Positions 24,655 to 34,591 of a stretch of DNA of 35,506 nucleotides are shown here, piece after piece. A model generated the notes under the pieces. It worked only from the letters and a program-made list of their open reading frames with translations. It was not told the DNA's origin and searched no databases. Position 1 is the first letter of the stretch. Each line of letters begins with the position of its first letter. Position numbers and translations under genes: made by a program. This stretch comes from Deltaproteobacteria bacterium RBG_16_49_23 (GTDB lineage: Bacteria > Desulfobacterota > BSN033 > UBA1163), in NCBI GenBank assembly GCA_001798855.1, contig MGQQ01000071.1, positions 326 through 35,831 of the forward strand. Direction: 5' to 3'.

Positions 24655-26183
24655 TCTTCCCCCAGCGCCTTTCTTGCTTCGATTCGGTCATCAAAGGGAA
24701 TCTTCTGCTTTCCAATGATCTGATAATCCTCATGGCCCTTGCCCGCTATCAGAACCGTGTCTTCAGACCGGGCCAATTGGATCGCCAGCCGGATGGCCTC
24801 CCTCCGGTCGGGGACCTTCAGGTATCCCTTCTTTGATCTCCATGCTTCCATTTCATTTCGATGCCATTCTTCCAGGGCAAGAGATTGAATTCCTCTCTCC
24901 ACCTCTCCGATAATGGCTAACGGGTTTTCTGTTCTCGGATTATCCGATGTGATGATGACCAGATCGCTATACTTTCCCGCCGCCTCTCCCATCAGGGGGC
25001 GCTTTGTCCGGTCCCTGTCACCGCCGCAACCGAAGACCGTGATGATTCTCTCCCTTCGATCCCGGGAGGATATGACCAGCGTGTCCCTCAGTCCCAATAA
25101 AACCCGTTCCAGGGCATCGTGGGTATGGGCATAGTCCACAATGACATGAATGGACTTACGGTTTGCCACCTTTTCAAACCTTCCCGGGACGCCTTCCACG
25201 CTTTCCACTCCTTCTTTCAGAATCTCCAGGGGAAGCCCCATCCCGAATCCCGCGGTTACGGCGGCCAGAATATTATAGAGGTTGAATCTCCCGATCAACT
25301 TCGAATGGAGAGGAAATTCACCTTTCGGAGTTCTGATCCGGCAGGAAATGCCTTCGAAGGAGAGTGTCACTTCGGTTGCGGAGAAGTCGCAGGAGCTTCC
25401 CAGACCATAACGAAGGATGGGAAGATCGACTCCTCTAACGATTTTCTCTCCTCTTGGATCATCATGGTTCGTCACGGCAAACCGCCCTGCCTTCTGACTC
25501 CTCATCAGAGCTTCGGAGAAGAGCTTCTGCTTGCTCTCAAAATATCGTTCCAGGGTTTGATGGTAGTCTAAGTGGTCGGAGGTGAAGTTTGTGAAGATCG
25601 CTCCGTCGAATTGGCATCCGAAGATGCGGTCGAGGTCAAGGCCATGGGAAGAGACCTCCATGATCACATGGGAGATCCCTTCTCCTAACATCTCCCAAAG
25701 AATTCTCTGGAGATCCAAAGACTCGGGCGTGGTATTCAATGCAGGGACGACCTTCTGACCGTAACGGTAATTGATCGTCCCGATCACGCCCGCGCCATAT
25801 CCCGCCTTCTTGAAGATCGACTCCAGGAGAAAGGTGGTCGTCGTCTTCCCATTCGTGCCGGTAATGCCGATAAGGCGCATCCTCTCGGATGGATTGCCAT
25901 AAAAGGTTGAGGCAACCCTTGCCAGAGCCCGACGGCTGTTTGGAACGAAGATGGCGGTCCTCCCATTCACCTCAGGTCCTTCTTCTAACAAGATCGCTTC
26001 CGCTCCTTTCTCGATGGCTTCCTCGATAAAACGGTGGCCATCCGCTTCCCTCCCACGGATGGCCGCAAAGAGAAAATTCTTGCCGACCTGCCGGGAATGG
26101 CAGGCAATCCCCTCAATCTCTTTCCGGGTCTCTCCGACGATCTTTTTGATCTCCACCCCTTCCAGCAATTTCATGAGTTCCAT
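24651..26183 (-). CDS. murE: UDP-MurNAc-L-Ala-D-Glu:meso-diaminopimelate ligase MurE
   Basis: MurE adds the third residue of the stem peptide. The 510-residue protein has CHSRQVGKNFLFAAIRGREADGHRF, the ATP loop GTNGKTTTT (109-117), NYRYGQ, TTPESLDLQRIL, MEVSSHGLDLDR, FTNFTSDHLDYH, YAHTHDALERVL and FGCGGDRDRTKRPLM. The DNPRTENP motif (SDNPRTENPLAII) is the signature of enzymes selecting meso-diaminopimelate rather than lysine, so the organism has DAP-type peptidoglycan. The start is ATG 26183 or ATG 26174; neither has a good SD. It overlaps murF by 4 nt and is separated from ftsI by a 231-bp repeat-filled gap. Confidence 0.97.
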   Translation of the reverse strand: MELMKLLEGVEIKKIVGETRKEIEGIACHSRQVGKNFLFAAIRGREADGHRFIEEAIEKGAEAILLEEGPEVNGRTAIFVPNSRRALARVASTFYGNPSERMRLIGITGTNGKTTTTFLLESIFKKAGYGAGVIGTINYRYGQKVVPALNTTPESLDLQRILWEMLGEGISHVIMEVSSHGLDLDRIFGCQFDGAIFTNFTSDHLDYHQTLERYFESKQKLFSEALMRSQKAGRFAVTNHDDPRGEKIVRGVDLPILRYGLGSSCDFSATEVTLSFEGISCRIRTPKGEFPLHSKLIGRFNLYNILAAVTAGFGMGLPLEILKEGVESVEGVPGRFEKVANRKSIHVIVDYAHTHDALERVLLGLRDTLVISSRDRRERIITVFGCGGDRDRTKRPLMGEAAGKYSDLVIITSDNPRTENPLAIIGEVERGIQSLALEEWHRNEMEAWRSKKGYLKVPDRREAIRLAIQLARSEDTVLIAGKGHEDYQIIGKQKIPFDDRIEARKALGEE

Positions 26184-26204
26184 ACAAAATAGACCAAATC
26201 CCCA

Positions 26205-26330
26205 TCCCCCTCCTCACCTCCCCCTTGAAGGGGGAGGGATCACGCGAGGCCCATGATGATTACCCTCCCCATCAGGGGGAGGGTTGGCCTGCCTGCCGAA
26301 GCCTCGGCGCAGGCAGGGGTGGGGGTGGGT
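26205..26330. repeat. Three C-rich hairpins between ftsI and murE
   Basis: Three hairpins stand in a row: 26217-26237 (9 bp, 3-nt loop), 26262-26284 (9 bp, 5-nt loop) and 26288-26317 (CCTGCCTG...CAGGCAGG, 12 bp with a 2-nt bulge). C-rich and GGGGTGGGGGTGGG-type flanks surround them. The third unit resembles the CCTGCCTGCCGAAGC-type repeat seen in many environmental genomes (general knowledge). Beyond it, TGCAAA/TTTGCA (about 26333-26350) and TGTTC/GAACA form weaker inverted repeats. Confidence 0.65.
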
Positions 26331-26414
26331 ATGCAAAGTTTCATTTGCACCAGTCGTATGATACTTCCTTGTGTTCAACCCCCCGATATATGGAACACAG
26401 TTAGCTTCCTGGGG

Positions 26415-28388
26415 TTACGACGAAGGCTCAAACTTCAAATAACAGATATCTCCTTTATCGATCACCGCTCCAGCCCTGGGAACCTGTTCCACGAGCTTTC
26501 CGTTTCCGGAAACCTTGATGATCAATCCCCTTCCCTCGATGCGACTCAGCGCACTCCTCATCGGCAATCCTGTGAGATCCGGCATCACAACCTGTTCCAC
26601 ACCCTTTCCTACCTTGACTTCCTCGATGGCAGGTAAAACCGCGGCCGCCTCCCTCTTCACGGGGAATTCTAATTCGTTCTTGACGATCATGGTCCCCTTC
26701 GGGAGGATGTTGAGATAGGGAAGAACTTTCTCCACGATCGCCCCGAAGACAGGCGCTGCCACAATCCCCCCATAAGTCGATCCACGGGGTTCATCAATCA
26801 CAACCAGGATGACGATCTTCGGTTCATCCGCAGGAGCAAATCCCATAAAGCCGCTGGTATACCTGTCCTCAGAATATCCCCCTAAAATACTGTCCACCTT
26901 CTGGGCCGTGCCTGTCTTTCCACCCACCTCATAGCCCTGGGGAACGGCCTGTTCACCGGTCCCTCCTTTCTCCGTGGTCGCCTTGAGCAAAGCCATCACC
27001 TTTCGGCTCGTCTCCCCTGAGATGACTCTCCTGACTGTCCCCGGTTTAAAGGATTGAATCACGACTCCTTTCTCATTCGTGATCCTCTCCACCACCTGGG
27101 GTTTCATCAGAACCCCCCCGCTCACAATGGCGCAAAGCGCAGTCGCCATCTGAATCCCTGTGACCGCGATCCCCTGTCCGAAGGCGATCGTGTCCAGTGT
27201 GACCGGGGGCCAGTATCTCGGATGATGAACAATCCCCTTTGCCTCTCCGGGAAGGCCGACCCGCGTCTTCTCTCCGAATCCGAAATCGCAGAGGTACCGG
27301 TAGAACCTTTCTTTCCCCAGCTTCTCCGCCGCCTTTGCCGCTCCGATATTGCTCGACACTTTGATGACTTGTTGGAAGGTGAGCCATCCATGCTTCGAGT
27401 GGTCCCGGATCGTCCGGTCATAGATGGTGTAGGATCCATTTTCGCAATAGAAAGAATCGGAGGGCTGAACAATCTTTTCTTCGAGAACAGCCGCAGCCAG
27501 AAAGGCTTTAAACATGGACCCCGGCTCAAAAACATCGGAGACTGCCCGATTCCTCCATGACTTGGGCCGGTACTGGATGAACTGGTTCGGATTGAAAAAG
27601 GGATAGGAGGTTAACGCGAGGATCTTACCGGTCATCGGATCCATAACAATGACCATTCCTCCCTTTGCCCCCCATTTCTGAACCGAGTGGCTCAACTCGG
27701 TCTCGGCCACATGCTGGATCTGTTTATCGATGGTCAGGACGATATTCCGGTAATGCTCCTCCTTCTCATAAGGGCCGCCCGCCGTCATGATGCCCCGGCC
27801 CATGGCATCCTTCTCCGTTGTTAAGATGTTCTGTTTCCCGTTGAGCAGGACATCATACTGGAGCTCGATGCCCTCCAGGCCCTTCGAATCAAGGCCAACA
27901 AAGCCGATGACATGGGCGGCCAGATGGGAGTGGGGATAGAACCGTTTATTCTCTCTGAGGAAATGGATTCCGGAGAGATGGAGGGCTTTCACCGCTTCGG
28001 TCTCTTTCGGAGAGATTTTTCTCTGGATCCATTCGAAGGATTTCTGGCTCTTCAAACTCTCTCTTAATTCCTTCCGGTCATTCTGAAAAATGGTCGAGAG
28101 CTCCTGGACCGCCTTTTCTACTTCCACGACCTTTTTTGACTCCGCATAGACCGAATCCACCTCAAGGCTGACGGCCAGCTCATTCTCATTCCGGTCATAG
28201 ATGGTTCCCCGCTTGGGGACGAGAGGGATCTGGCTGATCTGTTGCCGGGCGGCCAGCTTATAAAGCTGTTCCTTCTTGAGCACCTGGAGCTGGAACATCC
28301 TTCCCACGATGAAGACAAAGGAGAACAAGAGGAAAAATGAGATGAGGCCGACCCTGATCTTAAACCAGTTGATGGATTTCCTTTTCAT
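26415..28388 (-). CDS. ftsI: Septal transpeptidase FtsI (PBP3) with a PASTA domain
   Basis: FtsI crosslinks septal peptidoglycan and works with FtsW. The 657-residue protein has a short cytoplasmic end, one transmembrane helix (about 12-30), the dimerisation/pedestal domain (PKRGTIYDRNENELAVS and on), and the transpeptidase domain with catalytic S291 in the SMFK box (291-294), SSN (345-347) and KTG (491-493). A single C-terminal PASTA domain (about 596-657, MPDLTGLPMRSALSRIEGRG and on) is present. Class B PBPs of Gram-positives and many deltaproteobacteria carry PASTA, while E. coli FtsI lacks it. The ATG overlaps the ftsL stop by 4 nt (ATGA), consistent with coupled synthesis of FtsL and FtsI. 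Confidence 0.97.
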   Translation of the reverse strand: MKRKSINWFKIRVGLISFFLLFSFVFIVGRMFQLQVLKKEQLYKLAARQQISQIPLVPKRGTIYDRNENELAVSLEVDSVYAESKKVVEVEKAVQELSTIFQNDRKELRESLKSQKSFEWIQRKISPKETEAVKALHLSGIHFLRENKRFYPHSHLAAHVIGFVGLDSKGLEGIELQYDVLLNGKQNILTTEKDAMGRGIMTAGGPYEKEEHYRNIVLTIDKQIQHVAETELSHSVQKWGAKGGMVIVMDPMTGKILALTSYPFFNPNQFIQYRPKSWRNRAVSDVFEPGSMFKAFLAAAVLEEKIVQPSDSFYCENGSYTIYDRTIRDHSKHGWLTFQQVIKVSSNIGAAKAAEKLGKERFYRYLCDFGFGEKTRVGLPGEAKGIVHHPRYWPPVTLDTIAFGQGIAVTGIQMATALCAIVSGGVLMKPQVVERITNEKGVVIQSFKPGTVRRVISGETSRKVMALLKATTEKGGTGEQAVPQGYEVGGKTGTAQKVDSILGGYSEDRYTSGFMGFAPADEPKIVILVVIDEPRGSTYGGIVAAPVFGAIVEKVLPYLNILPKGTMIVKNELEFPVKREAAAVLPAIEEVKVGKGVEQVVMPDLTGLPMRSALSRIEGRGLIIKVSGNGKLVEQVPRAGAVIDKGDICYLKFEPSS

Positions 28389-28729
28389 CGGATTACGATC
28401 ACCTGATCGGGTTTGGGTTTGACCATTTTCAACTCCTCCGCCGCGATCTTTTCAATACGTGCGTTGGATTTGAGCGTGAGCGCTTCCAAACGCATTCTCT
28501 TGTTCGCCTCAGTGAGCGCCTTCCCCTCTTTCAAGGCGTTTGAAATTTCATATCCGAGGTGAATGACCTGAATTCTCGACCAGACATAGAAGAGAGAACC
28601 TCCGATTAAAAGGAGCAGGAGCAGGCTGAAGAAGAGGAGGAAAGGGAGATGGATCCCTATGGCTTTTCTCTTCGGAGCCTTGTCGGTCCAGAGAATTCGA
28701 TCTTCCCCTTTGTTTAAACCCTTCGACAT
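28385..28729 (-). CDS. ftsL: Cell division protein FtsL
   Basis: FtsL is a small bitopic protein that pairs with FtsB through a coiled coil and activates FtsWI. From the chosen start the protein has about 114 residues: a basic cytoplasmic part, one strongly hydrophobic helix (LPFLLFFSLLLLLLIGGSLFYVW), and a periplasmic heptad-like helix (YEISNALKEGKALTEANKRMRLEALTLKSNARIEKIAAEELKM), then PDQVIVI. ATG 28729 has AGGAG 4 nt upstream and starts 8 nt after the rsmH stop; ATGs at 28741 and 28756 are alternatives. Sequence conservation in FtsL is low; position between rsmH and ftsI is strong support. Confidence 0.9.
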   Translation of the reverse strand: MSKGLNKGEDRILWTDKAPKRKAIGIHLPFLLFFSLLLLLLIGGSLFYVWSRIQVIHLGYEISNALKEGKALTEANKRMRLEALTLKSNARIEKIAAEELKMVKPKPDQVIVIR

Positions 28730-28737
28730 CTCTCTCC

Positions 28738-29628
28738 TCATCGCCTTTCCGCACATCGCAGTTTGGCGCTGCGGGCACGCGGATTATTCTTCTGTTCTTT
28801 TTCAGAGGGCGTTAAAGGTTTCTTCGTCAGGATGCCCAACATCCCTTCCCTCTCCCATCTCCGGAAAGCCTCTTTCACCATTCGGTCTTCGAGGGAGTGA
28901 AAAGAGATGACGCACATCCGGCCTTCCCTTCTTAGCGCTTTCCACCCCGATTCCAGTATCCCTCTCAGGTTCTCCAGCTCCTCATTCACCCTGATCCGGA
29001 AGGCCTGAAAGGTCCTCGTCGCAGGATCGATCCTCCGTGAATGAAACTTCTTGGGAATAGCTTTATAGACGATCTTCCCCAAGGCCCCGGTGGTCTGAAT
29101 AGGTTCCTTCTCCCGTCCGGAAACGATGGCCTTCGCAATCCTTCTGGCCCATCGCTCCTCTCCATACTCAAAGAGAATTCTCTCTAATTCAGCAAGGGGA
29201 AGACTGTTCACCAGGTTAGCCGCAGTGCAATCCCTCCGCATATCCATCCTCATATCCAGAGGACCCTCTCCCCTGAAACTGAATCCCCTCTCTCCTCTTT
29301 CTAACTGAATCAATGAGAGACCGAGGTCCAGCAGGATCCCATCTACAGATTCGATCTCCGCCGTCTTCAGGACCTCAGACAGATGGATGAAGTTCTCCCT
29401 GAATATTCTTGCCCGGCTGCCATAGGGCTTCAATCGTTTCCCGGCCTCATCGATGGCCTCCTGGTCCCACTCCATTCCGATCATGATTCCATCGGGTCCG
29501 GTCCGCTTCAGAATCTCCTCCGCATGCCCGCCTCCTCCGAGGGTGCCATCCACATAGGTCCGGCCAGGCTCGCATCTCAAACAGGTCATCACTTCTTCTA
29601 CCATCACAGGAATATGTTTAAATTCCAT
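28738..29628 (-). CDS. rsmH: 16S rRNA (cytosine-1402-N4)-methyltransferase RsmH
   Basis: RsmH (MraW) methylates C1402 in the ribosomal P site with S-adenosylmethionine. The protein (about 296 residues) has HIPVMVEEVMTCL, the SAM motif YVDGTLGGGGHAEEIL, GMEWDQEAIDEAG, LLDLGLSLIQLERGERGFSF, PLDMRMD, RIAKAIV, TFQAFRIRVNEEL, and CVISFHSLEDRMVKEAF. The usual LDLGVSS-x-Q is replaced by LDLGLSLIQ, a mild deviation. ATG 29628 is preferred over the adjacent TTG at 29631. It is followed by ftsL 8 nt downstream and preceded by mraZ across a 141-nt gap. Confidence 0.97.
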   Translation of the reverse strand: MEFKHIPVMVEEVMTCLRCEPGRTYVDGTLGGGGHAEEILKRTGPDGIMIGMEWDQEAIDEAGKRLKPYGSRARIFRENFIHLSEVLKTAEIESVDGILLDLGLSLIQLERGERGFSFRGEGPLDMRMDMRRDCTAANLVNSLPLAELERILFEYGEERWARRIAKAIVSGREKEPIQTTGALGKIVYKAIPKKFHSRRIDPATRTFQAFRIRVNEELENLRGILESGWKALRREGRMCVISFHSLEDRMVKEAFRRWEREGMLGILTKKPLTPSEKEQKNNPRARSAKLRCAERR

Positions 29629-29639
29629 CAAATCTCATA

Positions 29640-29769
29640 AATCCGAAATTCGAATATCGAAACCCTGATTCGTAAGGGGCAAGGCGTTAGGGGTAAAGGG
29701 TAAACCCACTTACGACTTACGCCTCGCGCTCTGCCGGAATTCTAGATTTCGTGCTTCAGATTTCCAATC
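29640..29769. repeat. Repeat-bearing gap between mraZ and rsmH
   Basis: CGTAAGGGGCAAGGCGTTAG and GGGTAAAGGG words (29671-29702) face TTACGACTTACGCCTCGCGC (29710-29729), an imperfect inverted repeat. AAGGCGTTAGG recurs between ftsA and ftsZ. Short words of the ATTCGAATATCG and ATTCTAGATTTCG type flank it. No gene is seen. Confidence 0.45.
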
Positions 29770-30213
29770 CTATATCCCCATGTTCCCCAGAGTGTCCCGG
29801 ATCTGGTCAAAACCCTCCTCCGCCTGTTGCGCCACCGCCTGCCATTGCTCCTTGGCAAATATTTCTATGAACCGGCCCTCGCCCATCAGGACCACATCCC
29901 TTTTCAGATTCGCATAATCCCTTAAGGTCGGGGGAATCAGAAGTCTTCCCTGTGTATCAATGGCGCAATCAATGGCGCTCGAGTAGAAAAATCTCAGGAA
30001 GGCGCTCGTATCCTTTCTCAAAATTGAGAAGGATCCCACTTTTTGTTCTACCAATTGATTCCACTCTTCATAAGGGAAGACCAGGAGGCAATGGTCAAAA
30101 TTGGTGATAACCAATCGATCATCATATTTTTTGTTGAGGATTTCCCTGAATTTTGAAGGAATGCTGATGCGGCCTTTGGTATCTAAGGCATGCTCGTATC
30201 TTCCACGGAACAC
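29770..30213 (-). CDS. mraZ: Transcriptional regulator MraZ
   Basis: MraZ is an AbrB/SpoVT-fold DNA-binding protein that represses the dcw operon in E. coli. The 147-residue protein has the two expected copies of the fold: FRGRYEHALDTKGRISIPSKFREIL (2-26) and AIDCAIDTQGRLLIPPTLRDYANL (about 80-103), each with the DTKGR/DTQGR loop. GTG 30213 is the start; the purine-rich sequence before it (GGGGGTGAGAGG) gives an SD-like region. It is the first gene of the cluster. The promoter and a likely self-operator lie immediately upstream (separate entries), divergent from ligA. Confidence 0.96.
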   Translation of the reverse strand: MFRGRYEHALDTKGRISIPSKFREILNKKYDDRLVITNFDHCLLVFPYEEWNQLVEQKVGSFSILRKDTSAFLRFFYSSAIDCAIDTQGRLLIPPTLRDYANLKRDVVLMGEGRFIEIFAKEQWQAVAQQAEEGFDQIRDTLGNMGI

Positions 30214-30235
30214 CCTCTCACCCCCTCATATTTAG

Positions 30236-32666
<2,431 letters not shown>

Positions 32667-32752
32667 TTAATCCTCTAATGCGAATCCGTCCCCCATTTCC
32701 TAACCGGCAAGTCTTATGAAGATCTGCAGATGGATACCCCATCCAAAACTTC

Positions 32753-32781
32753 TTGACTTTAAAATCGAAAAGAGCTATTAA
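32753..32781 (+). promoter_or_regulatory. Promoter of the PIN toxin-antitoxin pair
   Basis: TTGACT (32753-32758), a 17-bp spacer and TATTAA (32776-32781) fit a sigma-70 promoter. The start would be near 32788, only about 12 nt before ATG 32800 and overlapping the SD GGAGGAG (32788-32794), so the leader is very short. Confidence 0.5.
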
Positions 32782-32799
32782 AAATTCGGAGGAGAATGG

Positions 32800-33063
32800 A
32801 TGAAAGCAATAGAAACCAAAGGGCGCTTGCTTCCCAACGGGATTATTCAACTCGATGAACCCATCAAAGCACCCGTTGGGGAAGTCCGTCTTGTAATCCT
32901 TTACCCTGAAGGCATCAACCAGGGCCGTTCAAAGAAGCTATCGCCCGCAGAAAGAAAACGAATTGTATCCATTATGGACAGTGTGGCTGCACTTTCTTTA
33001 AAAAAAGGCCCCCCTGTTAGCAATCGTAACCATGACCAGTACCTCTATGGCAAGAGTGAATGA
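32800..33063 (+). CDS. Putative antitoxin of a PIN-domain toxin
   Basis: This 87-residue protein begins MKAIETKGRLLPNGIIQLDEPIKAPVGEVRLVILYPE, which resembles the AF2212-like / DUF104 type of small beta-rich antitoxins found before PIN genes. The rest is a basic helix (SPAERKRIVSIMDSVAAL) and a tail (NRNHDQYLYGK) resembling toxin-binding tails. It has an excellent SD (GGAGGAG, 5-nt spacer). The TGA overlaps the ATG of the toxin gene (ATGA). Family assignment is tentative; the role follows mainly from gene order and coupling. Confidence 0.65.
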   Translation: MKAIETKGRLLPNGIIQLDEPIKAPVGEVRLVILYPEGINQGRSKKLSPAERKRIVSIMDSVAALSLKKGPPVSNRNHDQYLYGKSE

Positions 33064-33458
33064 ACGTTTTTGTCGATACCGGCGCCTGGTTTGCTTATTT
33101 CGTTCGGCGAGACCCCGATCATAGACTGGCACGGGAATGGGTTAAACGCAATAGTTCTCCATTAATTACTTCTGATTACATTCTCGATGAACTTCTTACC
33201 CTTCTTAAAATCCGCGAGAGCTATACCATAGCTGTAGCTGCCGGGAAGGTTTTAACTGAGGAGAAGATTTGCCAAATCATAAAAATTACTCCCGATGATT
33301 TCACTCGTGCTTGGCATGTTTTTATCCAATTTAGCGATAAAGGTTGGTCGTTTACTGATTGCACAAGCAAAGTGATAATGGAGCGCTCGGGTACCTCCAT
33401 AGCTTTTTCCTTTGATGAACACTTTGAACAATTTGGGTCTATTGTTCGTGTCCCGTAA
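33060..33458 (+). CDS. PIN-domain (VapC-like) ribonuclease toxin
   Basis: The 132-residue protein has the PIN pattern of acidic residues that hold Mg2+: D6 (FVDTGAWFAYF), E44 (SDYILDELLTLL), D100 (SFTDCTSKVIM) and D119 (FSFDEHFEQFG). VapC-type proteins cleave RNA, often tRNA, when freed from their antitoxin. The order of motifs and the final SFDEHFEQFG are typical of the group. The ATG overlaps the antitoxin stop. Together they form an intact type II system between a degraded gene remnant and unrelated genes, in a region that looks recently rearranged. Confidence 0.85.
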   Translation: MNVFVDTGAWFAYFVRRDPDHRLAREWVKRNSSPLITSDYILDELLTLLKIRESYTIAVAAGKVLTEEKICQIIKITPDDFTRAWHVFIQFSDKGWSFTDCTSKVIMERSGTSIAFSFDEHFEQFGSIVRVP

Positions 33459-33521
33459 ATTTAACTGTCCGGTGTCAGCCACTTTTAGCTTATTATTCTG
33501 TAACTGACCATATTCACAAAC

Positions 33522-33923
33522 TTACAAATAGCGGGTTTTTTTGACCGCTGAGTTGACGGCGAAGACCCGCATATTGTTACCCTTGGGATCTGTAGGAAAG
33601 ATAAAAAATCCCAACCGTTTTGGATCATACCCCAGAGTGGATCCCACCATCATTTCGCCATCCGCAAAGGTCACTTCGATCTTCCGGCCCTGGGGTTTTT
33701 CTCCTTCCATATATTTCTTGCGCTCTTTATACATCCGGTTTCCGACAAAGTCATGGACGAAAAAGAGAGCTTTCAATTCATTCAGGATCACTTCAATGGA
33801 ATCCTCCGAGGGTTTCGCAGCCGAATAGAGGTGAAAACGGTCCTTGTTCGGGGAAAAATCCTGCGTAAACCCCTTCAGTATCTTTCCATTTAAGTAATGG
33901 ACAACCACCTTTACAGGATCCAT
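33522..33923 (-). CDS. Two-repeat protein of unknown function (DUF6982-like)
   Basis: From ATG 33923, which has a purine-rich SD (AAGGGGGAG), the protein has 133 residues and no signal peptide. Its two halves are similar: VKVVVHYLNGKILKGFTQDF... (about 4-55) and RKIEVTFADGEMMVGSTLGY... (about 80-130). Both have a strand-NG/DG-turn-strand-GxT beginning and then a hydrophobic beta strand. It looks like a duplicated small beta-barrel, perhaps related to the PilZ/DUF6982 type seen in deltaproteobacteria, but I cannot confirm the family. It follows the lipoprotein gene, whose stop is 26 nt upstream of this start, in the same direction; the two are probably co-transcribed. Confidence 0.7.
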   Translation of the reverse strand: MDPVKVVVHYLNGKILKGFTQDFSPNKDRFHLYSAAKPSEDSIEVILNELKALFFVHDFVGNRMYKERKKYMEGEKPQGRKIEVTFADGEMMVGSTLGYDPKRLGFFIFPTDPKGNNMRVFAVNSAVKKTRYL

Positions 33924-33948
33924 ACTCTCCCCCTTTCGATGCCCACTT

Positions 33949-34476
33949 TCAGCGCATGGCATTCTTAAAGTCCTGATCGCTCAGGATGGCAACAACCGCT
34001 TTGTGGGCCGCGCCATCAAAGGTGCGATGGAAATGGCCGGAAGCATTATTCACCTCATAGGTCTTGGTCCATGTCCCATCCATCTTCTCAACCCGGAAAC
34101 GAACAATAGAGCGTGTGGCAAAGGACCCCCAGAAAAGCCCGACGCTTTCAACGGCAACTTTAAAGGCTGCCCCTCCATCCGATTGAACCGACACGCCCCT
34201 GTTTTTCAGTTCGCTCTCCAATTGGCTGACAATCAAACCGGCCCATTGTTTGTAATCTGCAAAATACTTGTGGCTTCCCTGAGTGGCGATTAGAGTGAGT
34301 TTCGAATCAGCCACGCCATTGATGAATGAAACCTCTCTTTTGACATCCATCGAACCAACCGCATCCATCTTGACCGGGATCGCCGCCCTGGGATAGACGA
34401 CATGAGAACAGCCCGAGAAGATTAGAACCATCGATACCCCGATGAATGGAAAAAGAAGCTTTACCGGTTTAAACAT
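33949..34476 (-). CDS. Putative lipoprotein of unknown function
   Basis: The 175-residue protein has a clear lipoprotein signal: KPVKLLFPFIGVSMVLIFSGC, with lipobox FSGC ending at Cys23. The mature part (SHVVYPRAAIPVKMDAVGSMDVKREVSFINGVADSKL to DFKNAMR) includes a possible strand-rich domain with WAGLIVSQLESELKNRGVSV. That fits the YajG/LptE-like or DUF4136-type lipoproteins, though none is certain. A strong promoter lies 58 nt upstream. The downstream gene starts 25 nt after its stop. Location would be the envelope, inner or outer membrane. Confidence 0.75.
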   Translation of the reverse strand: MFKPVKLLFPFIGVSMVLIFSGCSHVVYPRAAIPVKMDAVGSMDVKREVSFINGVADSKLTLIATQGSHKYFADYKQWAGLIVSQLESELKNRGVSVQSDGGAAFKVAVESVGLFWGSFATRSIVRFRVEKMDGTWTKTYEVNNASGHFHRTFDGAAHKAVVAILSDQDFKNAMR

Positions 34477-34520
34477 TTGTGATTCTCCTTTCGTCTGTGA
34501 TCTTACCTATTGCTGATCCA

Positions 34521-34532
34521 CCACATGTGTGG
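34521..34532. promoter_or_regulatory. Palindrome at the predicted transcription start of the lipoprotein gene
   Basis: CCACATGTGTGG has 5-bp arms (CCACA/TGTGG) around TG. It lies directly after the -10 element of the minus-strand promoter and spans the likely start site (about 34528), so it may be a repressor site. It is a short palindrome and could be chance. Confidence 0.3.
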
Positions 34533-34534
34533 AC

Positions 34535-34563
34535 ATATTAATTCTAAAAAAAACTGCGGTCAA
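34535..34563 (-). promoter_or_regulatory. Strong promoter of the lipoprotein gene
   Basis: On the minus strand TTGACC (34563-34558) and TATAAT-like TAATAT (34540-34535) are 17 bp apart, one of the best sigma-70-type matches in the window. It would give a leader of about 52 nt before ATG 34476, ahead of which lies AAAGGAG. Confidence 0.6.
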
Positions 34564-34591
34564 GAAATTTTCTGTGCTAAAATGAGAATCT

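Noticed and set aside
16630..26330. CRISPR array
   Set aside because: The C-rich repeats are palindromic, irregularly spaced, few per site and lie between genes; there are no regular spacers and no cas genes.
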